Of a stretch of 64,000 bases of DNA, positions 41,845-49,901 are shown one piece after another. Position 1 is the stretch's first letter. Each line of letters begins with the position of its first letter. Both the position numbers and the translations under genes were made by a program. The notes beneath the pieces were generated by a model. The model had not been told where the DNA came from. It searched no databases and saw nothing but the letters and a program-made list of their open reading frames with translations. This DNA is from Archangium primigenium (lineage in GTDB: Bacteria; Myxococcota; Myxococcia; Myxococcales; Myxococcaceae): NCBI RefSeq assembly GCF_016904885.1, contig NZ_JADWYI010000001.1, forward strand, positions 3,100,001 to 3,164,000. Reading direction: 5' to 3'.

Positions 41845-43545
41845 ATGATGCCGCCCCCGCCCAAGCGCCCCGGTGACGCCCCGCCGCCGCCGTCCTCGTC
41901 CCAGGACGAGGAACCCCCTCCCTCGCCCCGGGAATGGGCCGCGCTGCGTCAGAGCCACGAGCGCCTGCTGGCGTTGTTGGGTTATTCCCACCCACTGCTC
42001 TGGTCGAGCGCGGGACGGGACCCGGCGTGGCGGCACCTGAGCCATTGGACGGACTTCACGGGCCAGTCGCCGGACGACACGTTGCCCCAGGACTGGATGG
42101 ACGCCGTCCATCCCGAGGACCACGCCCACCTGCGGCGCGTGCTGGAGAAGGCCCACGCCGAGCGGGTGCCCTTCGAGTGCCAGTACCGCCTGCGCCGCGA
42201 GGACGGGCGCTACTTCTGGATGCTCGGCCGGGGGGTGCCCCTGCTCGACGCGGACGGCTCCATCCGGGAATGGGTGGCGTCCAGCACGGACATCCACGCC
42301 TGGCGCCAGGCCGAGGAGCGCGCGCGCTTCCTCATGCGCGCGGGCGAGGTGCTCTCCAGCAGCCTGGACTACGACGTCACGCTCGCCGCGCTCGCCCGGC
42401 TGGCGGTGCCCATGCACGGGGACTGGTGCATCGTGGACGTGCTGGACGCGGAGGGCCGCTTCTCGCGGGCCCAGGTGGTGGCCGAGCCGTCCGTGCCGGA
42501 GGCGCTCGTCGCCGAGGTGCGGGCCCTGTCGCCCGTGCCGAGCCCCCAGCCCGTCTACCCCCCCGCGGTGGCGCTCGTGGAGGGGCGCGCCTCGCTGGTG
42601 CCCGTCGTGTCCGAGGCGGTGATGCTGCAGGTGGCGAGCAGCCCCGAGCACCTCTCCGCCCTGCGCCGGGTGGGCATCCGCTCGCTCATCACCGTGCCCA
42701 TGATCACCCATGGCCGCATCCTCGGCGCGCTCACCTTCCTGGTGACCCGGCCGGGGCGCGGCTATGACGAGGAGGACTTGCGCTTCGCCCAGGAGTTGGC
42801 CTCGCGCGCGGCGCTGTCGGTGGAGAACGCGCGGCTGTACCGCGAGGCCCAGGAGGCCATCCGCCTGCGCGACGAGTTCCTCTCCATCGCCAGCCACGAG
42901 TTGCGCACGCCCCTGACGCCCCTGAGCCTCAAGCTCCAGGCCCTGGGGCGCGCCGCGGAGGCCCAGCCGGAGGCGCCCCTGGCCGCGCAGGTGCGCTCCC
43001 ACGTGGACGTGGGCCTGCGCCAGGTGCGCCACCTCACCGAGCTGATGCGCGACCTGCTGGACGTGTCGAGCATCGTCGGGGGCACCTTCCACCTGCGGCG
43101 CGAGCGCGTGGACCTGGTGGCGGTGGTGCGCGAGGTGGCCGGGCGGCTCGGGTCCGAGGCCGTGCGCACCCAGACCCCCCTGCTCATCGACGCCGAGGGG
43201 GCGGCGGTGGGCCATTGGGATCGCTCCCGGCTGGAGCAGGTGGTGACCAACCTGGTGGACAACGCCCTGAAGTACGGCGCGGGGGCGCCCGTGTACGTGG
43301 GCCTCCAGGTGGAAGCGGGCCTCGTGCGCCTCACCGTGCGGGACCAGGGCATCGGCATCGCGCCGGAGCTGCTGGGTCGCATCTTCGACCGCTACGTGCG
43401 CGCCGTCTCCGAGCGCCACTACGGCGGCCTGGGCCTGGGGCTGTACATCACCCGGACCATCGTGGAGGCGGAAGGGGGCTGGGTGCGCGTGGACAGCACG
43501 CCGGGCCAGGGGGCGACCTTCACGGTGGAGCTGCCGCTTCCCTGA
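41845..43545 (+). CDS. PAS-GAF sensor histidine kinase (soluble)
   Basis: A 566-residue kinase with no membrane helix. A proline-rich N-terminus is followed by a PAS domain (about residues 35-155, with DWMDAVHPEDHAHLRRVLEKA and YRLRREDGRYFWMLGRGVPLLDADGSI), a GAF domain (about 170-335), then HisKA with the phospho-acceptor in SIASHELRTPLTPL (His about 359), the N box VTNLVDNALKY, the G1 box DQGIGIAPE and GGLGLGLYITRTIVEAEGG. All catalytic motifs are intact. The double ATG at 41845/41848 is the likely start. It has no adjacent receiver and its ligand is unknown. Confidence 0.9.
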   Translation: MMPPPPKRPGDAPPPPSSSQDEEPPPSPREWAALRQSHERLLALLGYSHPLLWSSAGRDPAWRHLSHWTDFTGQSPDDTLPQDWMDAVHPEDHAHLRRVLEKAHAERVPFECQYRLRREDGRYFWMLGRGVPLLDADGSIREWVASSTDIHAWRQAEERARFLMRAGEVLSSSLDYDVTLAALARLAVPMHGDWCIVDVLDAEGRFSRAQVVAEPSVPEALVAEVRALSPVPSPQPVYPPAVALVEGRASLVPVVSEAVMLQVASSPEHLSALRRVGIRSLITVPMITHGRILGALTFLVTRPGRGYDEEDLRFAQELASRAALSVENARLYREAQEAIRLRDEFLSIASHELRTPLTPLSLKLQALGRAAEAQPEAPLAAQVRSHVDVGLRQVRHLTELMRDLLDVSSIVGGTFHLRRERVDLVAVVREVAGRLGSEAVRTQTPLLIDAEGAAVGHWDRSRLEQVVTNLVDNALKYGAGAPVYVGLQVEAGLVRLTVRDQGIGIAPELLGRIFDRYVRAVSERHYGGLGLGLYITRTIVEAEGGWVRVDSTPGQGATFTVELPLP

Positions 43546-43626
43546 GGAGCGGCCGTCCAGGCGGGGGATGGGCCCGCTCCCGGGACGCGGATTCCATGCC
43601 CACCCTTGGGTCCAGGGAGGGTGTGC

Positions 43627-44298
43627 GTGCCCAAGGCCATTGTCTTCGAGGTGAATGGAACGCTGGTGGACACCAACGTGCTGCGGGCGCGGGCCTGGCA
43701 GGAAGCGCTCGCGCGCCATGGCTTCCAGGTCCGCCTGCCGCGGGTGATGGCGCACCTGGCGCGGCTGGGGGACGGGTTCCTCTCGGCCCTGCTGTCCGAG
43801 GACGACTTCCTGCGCCACGCGGACGAGCTCACGAGCTTCCACCGGGCGCTCTTCCACGAGGAGTACCGCGCGCGCGCGCGGCCCTTCCTGGGCGTCACCG
43901 AGCTCTTGCAGCGGCTGCGCGACGAGGGGTGGCGCGTGGCGCTGGCCTCCACCGCGGAGCCCGACGAGCTGGAGCACTACATCGATCTGCTCGGGGTGGG
44001 TGATCTCATCGACGCGCGCACCACGGACGCGGACGTGGACGGGGCGCGGCTCAACGAGGAGATTCCCGCCGAGGCCCTGCGGCTGCTCGGGCTGGATGGC
44101 ACCGACGAGGCGCTGATGATCGCCGCGCTGCCCTACGATCTGGAGGGCGCCTCGCGGCTGGGCCTGCGCGGCATGGGGCTGGTGTGCGGGGGCTACTCGG
44201 AGGAGGACCTGCGCGGCGCGGGGGCCATCGACGTCTTCGGCACGCCGCAGGATCTGCTCACCCGGTACGCGGAGTCGCCGCTCGCCTCGGAGCCCTGA
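43627..44298 (+). CDS. HAD-superfamily protein with substituted catalytic motif I (likely pseudophosphatase)
   Basis: A 223-residue HAD-fold protein of the phosphoglycolate-phosphatase type. It retains the overall layout (KAIVFEVNGTLVDTNVLRARAW, a cap domain, WRVALASTAEPDE for motif II, and late GLRGMGLVCGGYSE), but motif I, normally DxDGT, reads E-V-N-G-T: the nucleophile Asp is Glu8 and the acid/base Asp is Asn10. Motif IV is also weak (AALPYDLEGA instead of GDs..D). Ordinary phosphatase chemistry is therefore unlikely; a binding or regulatory role is possible. The GTG at 43627 has GGAGG about 6 bases upstream. It lies 21 bases before the patatin gene in the same direction. Confidence 0.8.
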   Translation: MPKAIVFEVNGTLVDTNVLRARAWQEALARHGFQVRLPRVMAHLARLGDGFLSALLSEDDFLRHADELTSFHRALFHEEYRARARPFLGVTELLQRLRDEGWRVALASTAEPDELEHYIDLLGVGDLIDARTTDADVDGARLNEEIPAEALRLLGLDGTDEALMIAALPYDLEGASRLGLRGMGLVCGGYSEEDLRGAGAIDVFGTPQDLLTRYAESPLASEP

Positions 44299-44319
44299 GC
44301 GTGGCAAGACCTGGGACCC

Positions 44320-45375
44320 ATGAGCCCTCACCTCACGCTCCGGGCGGGCCCGGACGCACTGCGCCTCATCCGCGAGCGGGGCTTGCGCGCGCGGGATGTC
44401 GACATCGTTCCCGGGGCCTCTGGCGGCCCCAAGTGGCTGGTGCTGGCGGGCCTGGACCGGATGCTCTTCGGGGAGTTCTTCCAGGCACGTGACCGGCCCC
44501 TGCACCTCATCGGCTCGTCCATTGGCAGCTGGCGCCTGGCGTGCCTCGCCCTGGACGCGCCGGTCGCCGCCGTGGACCGCTTCGTCGAGGCCTACCTCGC
44601 GCAGCGCTTTCCGCCCAAGCCGTCCCCGGCGCTCGTGAGCCAGAGCAGCCAGGGCATCCTGGACGCCCTGCTCGGCGAGGACGGGGAGGCGCAGATCCTC
44701 GGCCACCCCTGGGCCCGGCTGCACGTGATGACCAACCGCTGCCGGGGCCCCACCGCCAGCGAGCAGCGCCACGTCCAGACGCTGGGGCTCGCCCTGGGCG
44801 CGCTGGGCAACCTCGTGAGCCGCCGCACCCTGGGGCTCCACCTGGAGCGGGTCATCTTCCACGCCGCCGGGGACACCAGCCCCTTCCGGGGGCTCGTGGA
44901 TTTGCCCTCCGTCCACGTGCCGCTCACCCGGACGAACCTGCGCCCGGCGCTCCTGGCCTCGGGCTCCATCCCCCTGGTGCTCAGCGGGGTGCGCATCCCC
45001 GAGCGGGCCGGCATGTACCGGGATGGCGGCCTGCTCGACTACCACCTGGACCTCGATTACGGCGCGGGCGAGGGGTGGGTGCTCTACCCGCACTTCTATC
45101 CGCACGTGGTGCCGGGCTGGTTCGACAAGGCCCTGCGCTGGCGCCGGGCGGGGCCCGCCAACTTCCGGCGGGTGCTCCTGGTGTCCCCCTCCGCCGAGTT
45201 CGTGGCGCGGCTGCCCTTCGGGAAGATTCCGGACCGCGAGGACTTCGTGCGGTTGACGGACGCGGAGCGCCTGCGCGCCTGGCGCCAGGTGGTGGACGAG
45301 AGCGCGCGGCTGGGCGACGAGTTCCGCGAGGGGCTGGCCACGGGTCGGCTCGTGGAGCGCATCCAGCCACTCTGA
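44320..45375 (+). CDS. patatin-like phospholipase
   Basis: A 351-residue patatin-family acyl hydrolase. The oxyanion loop is PGASGGPKW (about residues 30-38), the nucleophile elbow is GSSIGSW (about 66-72; Ser-68 in the GxSxG motif) and the catalytic Asp is in YRDGGLLDYHLD (about 230). These give the Ser-Asp dyad of the family, so the protein should cleave phospholipids or other acyl esters. No signal peptide is seen. It follows the HAD pseudophosphatase gene by 21 bases and is probably in the same operon. Substrate unknown. Confidence 0.88.
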   Translation: MSPHLTLRAGPDALRLIRERGLRARDVDIVPGASGGPKWLVLAGLDRMLFGEFFQARDRPLHLIGSSIGSWRLACLALDAPVAAVDRFVEAYLAQRFPPKPSPALVSQSSQGILDALLGEDGEAQILGHPWARLHVMTNRCRGPTASEQRHVQTLGLALGALGNLVSRRTLGLHLERVIFHAAGDTSPFRGLVDLPSVHVPLTRTNLRPALLASGSIPLVLSGVRIPERAGMYRDGGLLDYHLDLDYGAGEGWVLYPHFYPHVVPGWFDKALRWRRAGPANFRRVLLVSPSAEFVARLPFGKIPDREDFVRLTDAERLRAWRQVVDESARLGDEFREGLATGRLVERIQPL

Positions 45376-45499
45376 GGCCGCGCGGCCACGCGAGGTGCGT
45401 CCGGGTGACCACGCGCGACGGGGCTCTCGCGAGGGCCCGCGTGCTCGGTTGGCTGGGCATCGGTCCTGCAATGCCCTCCCGCCGCGAGGGAGCACGACC

Positions 45500-46786
45500 A
45501 TGGCCGACGAGAAGCGAAGCGAGCAGGAGCAGGGACGCGACGACGCGGGGGCGCCGGGGCGCGGCGCGGCGGCGCGGCGGGTGTGGGGGGCGATGGGGAG
45601 CGCGGCGCGGGGGGTGGTGAGCCGGGTGCGCTGGCTCGTCTACGCGCCCCGGGGTCGGCGGTTGCTGGCGGGGGGGGTGGTGGTGGGCCTGATGGCCGGC
45701 GGGGTGGCGGCCCGTCCCTTCTGCGCCATCGAGCCGGGCGAGGTGGGCGTGCGGGTCAACCGGCTCACCGGCTCGGTCTCGGAGCTGCCCGAGGGCTGGT
45801 CGCTGCTGGTGCCCCACGTGCACCGGCTGAGCCGCTACAGCCTGCGGGATCAGACGTACCGGCCCGAGCGCAGCACCCGCGCCACCGGCCCCGCGCCCTT
45901 CCAGTCCATGGAGGGGCTGTCCATCGGCATCGAGGTCAACATCCGCTACGTGCTGGACGCCGGGAAGATCCGCGCCCTGTCCGCCCGGCTCCCCGAGGAC
46001 GTGGGCCGCGACATCGTGGAGCCCGCCATCGACGGGGTGCTGCGCCGCCACTTCGCCCAGCACTCGGTGCGGGAGATCTTCTCCACCCACCGCGTGCAGA
46101 TCCAGAAGGACCTGGCCGCGGAGCTCGCGCCCCTGCTCGCCGAGGACGGGGTGCGCCTGCGCTCGGTGACGCTCGGCAACGTGGACCTGCCGGCCCAGTA
46201 CCGCGCGGGCATGGAGTCCTTGCTGGCCGAGGAGCTCAACACCGAGCGCATGCGCTACACGCTCGAGCTCAAGGACAAGCAGGTCAAGCAGAGCGCGCTG
46301 GAGGCCCAGGCGGACAAGGTCCGGCGCGAGACGGCCGCCGAGGCCGCCGGCAGCGAGGAGATCATCGCCGCCAAGGCCAAGGCCGAGGCCATGCGCCACA
46401 TCCTGCCCTTCAAGGAGAAGGAGATCGAGCAGCGGCGGCTGGAGGCGGAGGCCACCAAGGTGTCGCGCCTGACGCTCGCCACCGCCGACGCCGACGCGCA
46501 CCGCATCCAGGCCGCGGGCGAGGCCGATGCCCGGCGGAAGATCGCCGAGTCGGAAGCGTACCGGCTGGAGGTCACCGGCAAGGCGTCCTCCGAGCAGCTC
46601 GCCCGGGACGCGGCGCTCATCAGCCGCAACCCCCTGCTCATCCAGAAGACGCTCGCGGACAAGCTGTCGGACAAGATCCAGGTCATCATCGCGCCGCCCC
46701 AGTCTGGGGGCTTCATCGCGGGCAACCTCCTGGGCCCCACGCCGCCGCCCGCGCCGTCGTCCGCGCCGTCGTCCGAGGAGGAGTAG
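45500..46786 (+). CDS. SPFH/band 7 (prohibitin-like) membrane protein
   Basis: A 428-residue protein with a short cytoplasmic N-terminus, one transmembrane helix near residues 53-71 (RLLAGGVVVGLMAGGVAA) and an SPFH domain with PFCAIEPGEVGVRVNRLTG, GLSIGIEVNIRYVLD, and a long alpha-helical coiled coil (about residues 245-390) rich in Glu, Ala, Lys and Arg. Such proteins form large ring-like membrane assemblies and scaffold other proteins. An acidic tail ends in SSEEE. GAGGGAGCACGACC precedes the ATG at 45500. The next gene starts 4 bases after its stop, so they are an operon pair. Confidence 0.88.
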   Translation: MADEKRSEQEQGRDDAGAPGRGAAARRVWGAMGSAARGVVSRVRWLVYAPRGRRLLAGGVVVGLMAGGVAARPFCAIEPGEVGVRVNRLTGSVSELPEGWSLLVPHVHRLSRYSLRDQTYRPERSTRATGPAPFQSMEGLSIGIEVNIRYVLDAGKIRALSARLPEDVGRDIVEPAIDGVLRRHFAQHSVREIFSTHRVQIQKDLAAELAPLLAEDGVRLRSVTLGNVDLPAQYRAGMESLLAEELNTERMRYTLELKDKQVKQSALEAQADKVRRETAAEAAGSEEIIAAKAKAEAMRHILPFKEKEIEQRRLEAEATKVSRLTLATADADAHRIQAAGEADARRKIAESEAYRLEVTGKASSEQLARDAALISRNPLLIQKTLADKLSDKIQVIIAPPQSGGFIAGNLLGPTPPPAPSSAPSSEEE

Positions 46787-46790
46787 CCCC

Positions 46791-48194
46791 ATGCTCGCCA
46801 CGCTCGTCGCCATCGCCCTCGTGGTGCAGGACCCCACGCCCCTGCGCGCCGCGCCCCAGGACTCCTCCACCCGCCAGGCCACGCTCTGGCAGGGGGAGTG
46901 GCTGGAGGTGCGCGGCGAGAAGCAGGGCTTCCTCCAGGTGTATGACCACCGCCGCGAGCGTCCCGGGTACGTGCGCGCCAGCCACGTGCGCGTCTACGCC
47001 CTGGACGAGGCGAGCGTGCCCCGGCTCCAGGCGGTGATGGAGTTCGTGAAGGAGACGCCGGGCGCGGAGGCGCTGGGCATCGGTCACGCGGCGGCGCTCC
47101 TGCGCGCGGCCAAGGCCTCGCAGGTGGGCCCCGACTTCTTCGACGCCCTGGGGACCATGGCCGAGCGGCTTGCCCGGCGCGCCACGTCCAACCGGAGCCA
47201 GGACACCGCGCTGGCCGCGCACCTGGACGTGGCGGCCCTCTATGGGGTGAAGCTCGTGAGCTTCGAGCGCGAGGGCCGCACCCGGGTCTGCTACGACGGC
47301 GAGGCCTTCCGCCGCGTGCTGGCGCTCGGGGGCTCGCCCCAGGCCCGGCTCCAGGCGGCGCTCGCGCTCACCCGCGCCGAGTGCATCGATCCGGCCCTGG
47401 GCCCCGTGGAACTGCACGCCCTGCATCTGTGGCGGCGCTCGGTGCTGGCCCAGGTGGACGCCGGCGCGCTGCCGCCCTTCCTGGCCAACCGCCTCCACCT
47501 GCGCCGGGCCGAGGTGGAGGCCACCCTGGCCTACCAGTTCGTCCGCCGGGGCGAGCCGGCCCTGGGCGCCGAGGCCAGCACCCGCTCCGTGGAGGCGCTG
47601 GCCCGGGTGTCCCGCGTGGAACTGGCCGAGGAGGACCGCGTCGCCTACGCGCTCGCGGCGGTGCGGGTGGGGGCCTCACGCGCCGCGTCAGAGGCGGTGG
47701 GACCGGCGCCCACCGCGGGGGCGCGGCTGTCCGCGGTGCCCGGCGCGCCCGGCGAGACGTGCCTGCGCCTGGACGAGGCCGGGGAGGGGGCCCCGCGGGG
47801 GGTGGAGCGCTGCACCTATGGCCTGCCCTGGCTCGCCTCCGAGCGCCGCTCGGCGCAGGGCGCGGTGGTGACGGTGGCGGTGCAGATGTTGGAGGGGTGG
47901 ACCGAGCTGTGGGTCTTCCAGCGCGAGGGCGACGCGTGGCGACTGGACACGCTGGCCCCCGCCACGGTGGAGCCCTCGCTGGGCTACGTGGAGCTGGCGG
48001 GGTTTTCCCCCGATGGCTCCCGGCTGCTCGTGGCGCGTGAGGTCCTGATTGACGGACGGGTCAAGTCCTCCTTCCAGGTGCTCAAGCGCGACACCCTGAC
48101 CGTGGAGCGCAGCGCGGAGCGTCCCGAGGACAGTGGGACCTTCCACCGGTGGAGTTCCGCCGATTGGCGGGGGCGGACGGTGAGCCTGCGCTAG
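46791..48194 (+). CDS. exported SH3-like-domain protein of unknown function
   Basis: A 467-residue protein that begins with a short signal sequence (MLATLVAIALVVQDPTPLRA) and an SH3-like segment (ATLWQGEWLEVRGEKQGFLQVYDHR then GYVRASHVRVY, over residues 29-65), followed by a long mostly helical part (about 75-300) and a beta-rich C-terminal domain (about 320-467, with TELWVFQREGDAWRLDTL and LGYVELAGFSPDGSRLLVAREV). I do not recognise a family for the latter. It follows the SPFH gene by 4 bases, so it may be an envelope partner of that scaffold; the SH3-like module suggests peptidoglycan contact. Confidence 0.65.
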   Translation: MLATLVAIALVVQDPTPLRAAPQDSSTRQATLWQGEWLEVRGEKQGFLQVYDHRRERPGYVRASHVRVYALDEASVPRLQAVMEFVKETPGAEALGIGHAAALLRAAKASQVGPDFFDALGTMAERLARRATSNRSQDTALAAHLDVAALYGVKLVSFEREGRTRVCYDGEAFRRVLALGGSPQARLQAALALTRAECIDPALGPVELHALHLWRRSVLAQVDAGALPPFLANRLHLRRAEVEATLAYQFVRRGEPALGAEASTRSVEALARVSRVELAEEDRVAYALAAVRVGASRAASEAVGPAPTAGARLSAVPGAPGETCLRLDEAGEGAPRGVERCTYGLPWLASERRSAQGAVVTVAVQMLEGWTELWVFQREGDAWRLDTLAPATVEPSLGYVELAGFSPDGSRLLVAREVLIDGRVKSSFQVLKRDTLTVERSAERPEDSGTFHRWSSADWRGRTVSLR

Positions 48195-48225
48195 GGTGGG
48201 GCGGGGGGTTCCACGGCCCCCATCT

Positions 48226-48253
48226 TTGCGGCGCGGTCCATTCAGGCCATACT
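48226..48253 (+). promoter_or_regulatory. possible promoter of the pilin gene
   Basis: TTGCGG (48226-48231) and CATACT (48248-48253) are spaced by 16 bases, giving weak matches to -35 and -10 elements upstream of the pilin start. No sigma-54 promoter of the kind used by Myxococcus pilA is visible in this interval. Confidence 0.3.
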
Positions 48254-48280
48254 TATCCGCACGGGGCGTTTGTCCCGGCA

Positions 48281-48304
48281 GGTGGCGCCCGCCACCGCTC
48301 TTTT
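48281..48304 (+). terminator. hairpin with T-run upstream of the pilin gene
   Basis: GGTGGCG-CC-CGCCACC forms a 7-bp stem with a two-base loop at 48281-48296, followed by GCTCTTTT. It lies 86 bases after the previous gene's stop and 17 bases before the pilin ATG. It could terminate the SPFH operon or attenuate the pilin mRNA. Confidence 0.45.
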
Positions 48305-48320
48305 CGGGGTCCTCCCATCC

Positions 48321-48962
48321 ATGCGTCCTCTGGTTGCCCAGCGAAGCCGTGGTTTCACGCTCATCGAGCTCATGATCGTCGTGGCGATCATTGGTGTCCT
48401 GGCGGCGATCGCCATTCCGAACTTCGTCAAGTTCCAGGCGCGCACCAAACAGGCCGAGGCCAAGTCCAACCTGCGCATGTGGTTCACCGCGCAGCGCGCC
48501 TTGTTGAACGAGAAGGGCATCTACTCGGAGAACCTGTCGTCGGTGGGCATCCGGCCGGAGCGCGGCAACCGCTACGCCTACTACTTCTCGTCGAAGACCC
48601 AGGACTGTGAGCAGCGCTCGGCGGACGGCAGCGTCACCGCTCCGGACAGCCCCAACTGCGTGACGGTGGACGAGGGCAAGTTCAAGGTGCCCACCGCCAC
48701 GCCCACCGCGCGGGTCGCCGAGTTCGTGTGGAACTCGCGGGAGGGGGACGATCCGACGAACCCGGGGATTTCCGGCTCCTGCCCCAGCTGCAACATCAAT
48801 GGCTACGCGGCGGCGAACATCGACAACGAGTCGGCGGGCATCGACAGCTGGACCATCGCCACGAAGGACGGTCGGCTGAGCACTCCGTCCTGTGGCAACG
48901 ACGAGGTCGCCCTGGTGGCGGGCTCGCCCTTCAACACCTTCAACGACGTCGACTGCGACTGA
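48321..48962 (+). CDS. type IV pilin, PilA-like
   Basis: A 213-residue prepilin. The leader ends at Gly11, followed by the conserved FTLIELMIVVAIIGVLAAIAIPNF helix (mature Phe1 and Glu5 present), typical of type IV pilins and pseudopilins. The globular part strongly recalls Myxococcus xanthus PilA: PERGNRYAYYF, a DC..R disulfide region, DDPTNPG..., CPSCNINGYAAANIDNE, and an end NTFNDVDCD. PilA is the motor-driven fibre of social (S) motility. No other pil genes are nearby, so this may be a second, stand-alone pilin copy. A hairpin lies 17 bases upstream of its start. Confidence 0.9.
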   Translation: MRPLVAQRSRGFTLIELMIVVAIIGVLAAIAIPNFVKFQARTKQAEAKSNLRMWFTAQRALLNEKGIYSENLSSVGIRPERGNRYAYYFSSKTQDCEQRSADGSVTAPDSPNCVTVDEGKFKVPTATPTARVAEFVWNSREGDDPTNPGISGSCPSCNINGYAAANIDNESAGIDSWTIATKDGRLSTPSCGNDEVALVAGSPFNTFNDVDCD

Positions 48963-49031
48963 GTCCGCCCGGACGCGCTCCCCTTTGATGGAGGTGCGCT
49001 CCCGGTGCGGTGCGCTCCCGGGGCGGGCCGC

Positions 49032-49835
49032 TCACGGTCCGGGACGGTAGAGCGTGGCCGTGTGCTGGGCGAGCACGCCGCGCGGCAGCAGCCTCGCTGC
49101 CAGCGCCAGCGCCTGGTTGAGCCAGCCGGGCACGGACAAGGTCCGGCGCCGGGTGAAGGCGCGCAGCGCGTGGGTGGCGCACTCGGGCGCCGTCATCATG
49201 CCCAGGTCTCCCGCCTTGAAGCGCTGGGACAGGCCCGAGTGCTCCAGCAGCTCGGTGGCGATGCCGCCCGGGGCGAAGACGGTGACGGACACCCCGGTGG
49301 GCCGCAGCTCCTGCGCCAGGGCCTGTCCGTAGCTGAGCACGAAGGCCTTGGTCCCGCTGTAGGCCGCCTGGTAGGGCACGGGGATGAGGCCGGCCACGCT
49401 GGACACGAGCATCAGCCCGCCGCGCGTGCCGTGGGCCGCCAGATGCGGGGCGAGCAGGGCCGACAGGCGCACCACGCTCGTGACATTGGTGTCCAGCAGG
49501 GTCTGGAAGGCGCCGGGGGCGAGCTTCACGGCGTCACCCCAGTAGGTGACGCCCGCGTTGAGCACGGCGCCGTGCAACTGCCGCTCCCGTGTGGCCTCGG
49601 TGAAGACGCGCTCCACGTCCTCGGGCCTCGACAGGTCGGCCACCACGCACTCCGCCTGGACGCCGTGGCGCGTGCGCAGCTCCTCGCACAGCGCCTCGAG
49701 CCGGTCGCGCCGCCGCGCCACGACCAGCACGTGGCCTCCGTGATCCCGGGCGATGGCGCGGGCCATCTCCAGGCCCAGGCCGGAGGACGCCCCGGTGACG
49801 AGCGTCCAGCGGCCGCGCAACTCGAGCGTTGTCAT
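49032..49835 (-). CDS. short-chain dehydrogenase/reductase
   Basis: A 267-residue classical SDR. The cofactor motif is TGASSGLGLEMARAIA, followed by VVARRRDRL where Arg residues favour NADP(H). The NAG motif is LNAGVTYWG, the catalytic Ser is in MLVSSVAG and the active-site YxxxK is in AYSGTKAFVL. The C-terminal part (FAPGGIATELLEHSG) resembles the acyl-lipid and steroid reductases such as DHRS7-like proteins. The ATG at 49835 is chosen; a GTG at 49844 would add three residues. Substrate is unknown. It stands alone. Confidence 0.9.
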   Translation of the reverse strand: MTTLELRGRWTLVTGASSGLGLEMARAIARDHGGHVLVVARRRDRLEALCEELRTRHGVQAECVVADLSRPEDVERVFTEATRERQLHGAVLNAGVTYWGDAVKLAPGAFQTLLDTNVTSVVRLSALLAPHLAAHGTRGGLMLVSSVAGLIPVPYQAAYSGTKAFVLSYGQALAQELRPTGVSVTVFAPGGIATELLEHSGLSQRFKAGDLGMMTAPECATHALRAFTRRRTLSVPGWLNQALALAARLLPRGVLAQHTATLYRPGP

Positions 49836-49901
49836 GCGCCGCACCCTAGCCGCTCCCGTCCCCCGGGGGGAGGACGATGCGCGGCCAGGGCGCGGGGTGC
49901 C

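Noticed and set aside
45376-45387. GGCCGCGCGGCC palindrome after the patatin gene as a terminator
   Set aside because: It has no loop and no T-run; a 12-base palindrome of G and C is expected in such GC-rich DNA.
45454-45470. Sigma-54-like sequence (GGCAT...TGCA) upstream of the SPFH gene
   Set aside because: GG and GC are 12 bases apart, but the T before GG and the C of the GGCAC core are missing, so the match is too weak.
41137-45501. A 1454-codon minus-strand open frame
   Set aside because: Only its last 142 codons (41137-41565) form a real lipoprotein; the rest is antisense to the kinase, HAD and patatin genes.
48993-49021. Two 13-bp direct repeats (GGTGCGCTCCCGG) between the pilin and SDR genes
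   Set aside because: Only two copies, 16 bases apart, in very GC-rich DNA; no link to any element could be supported.
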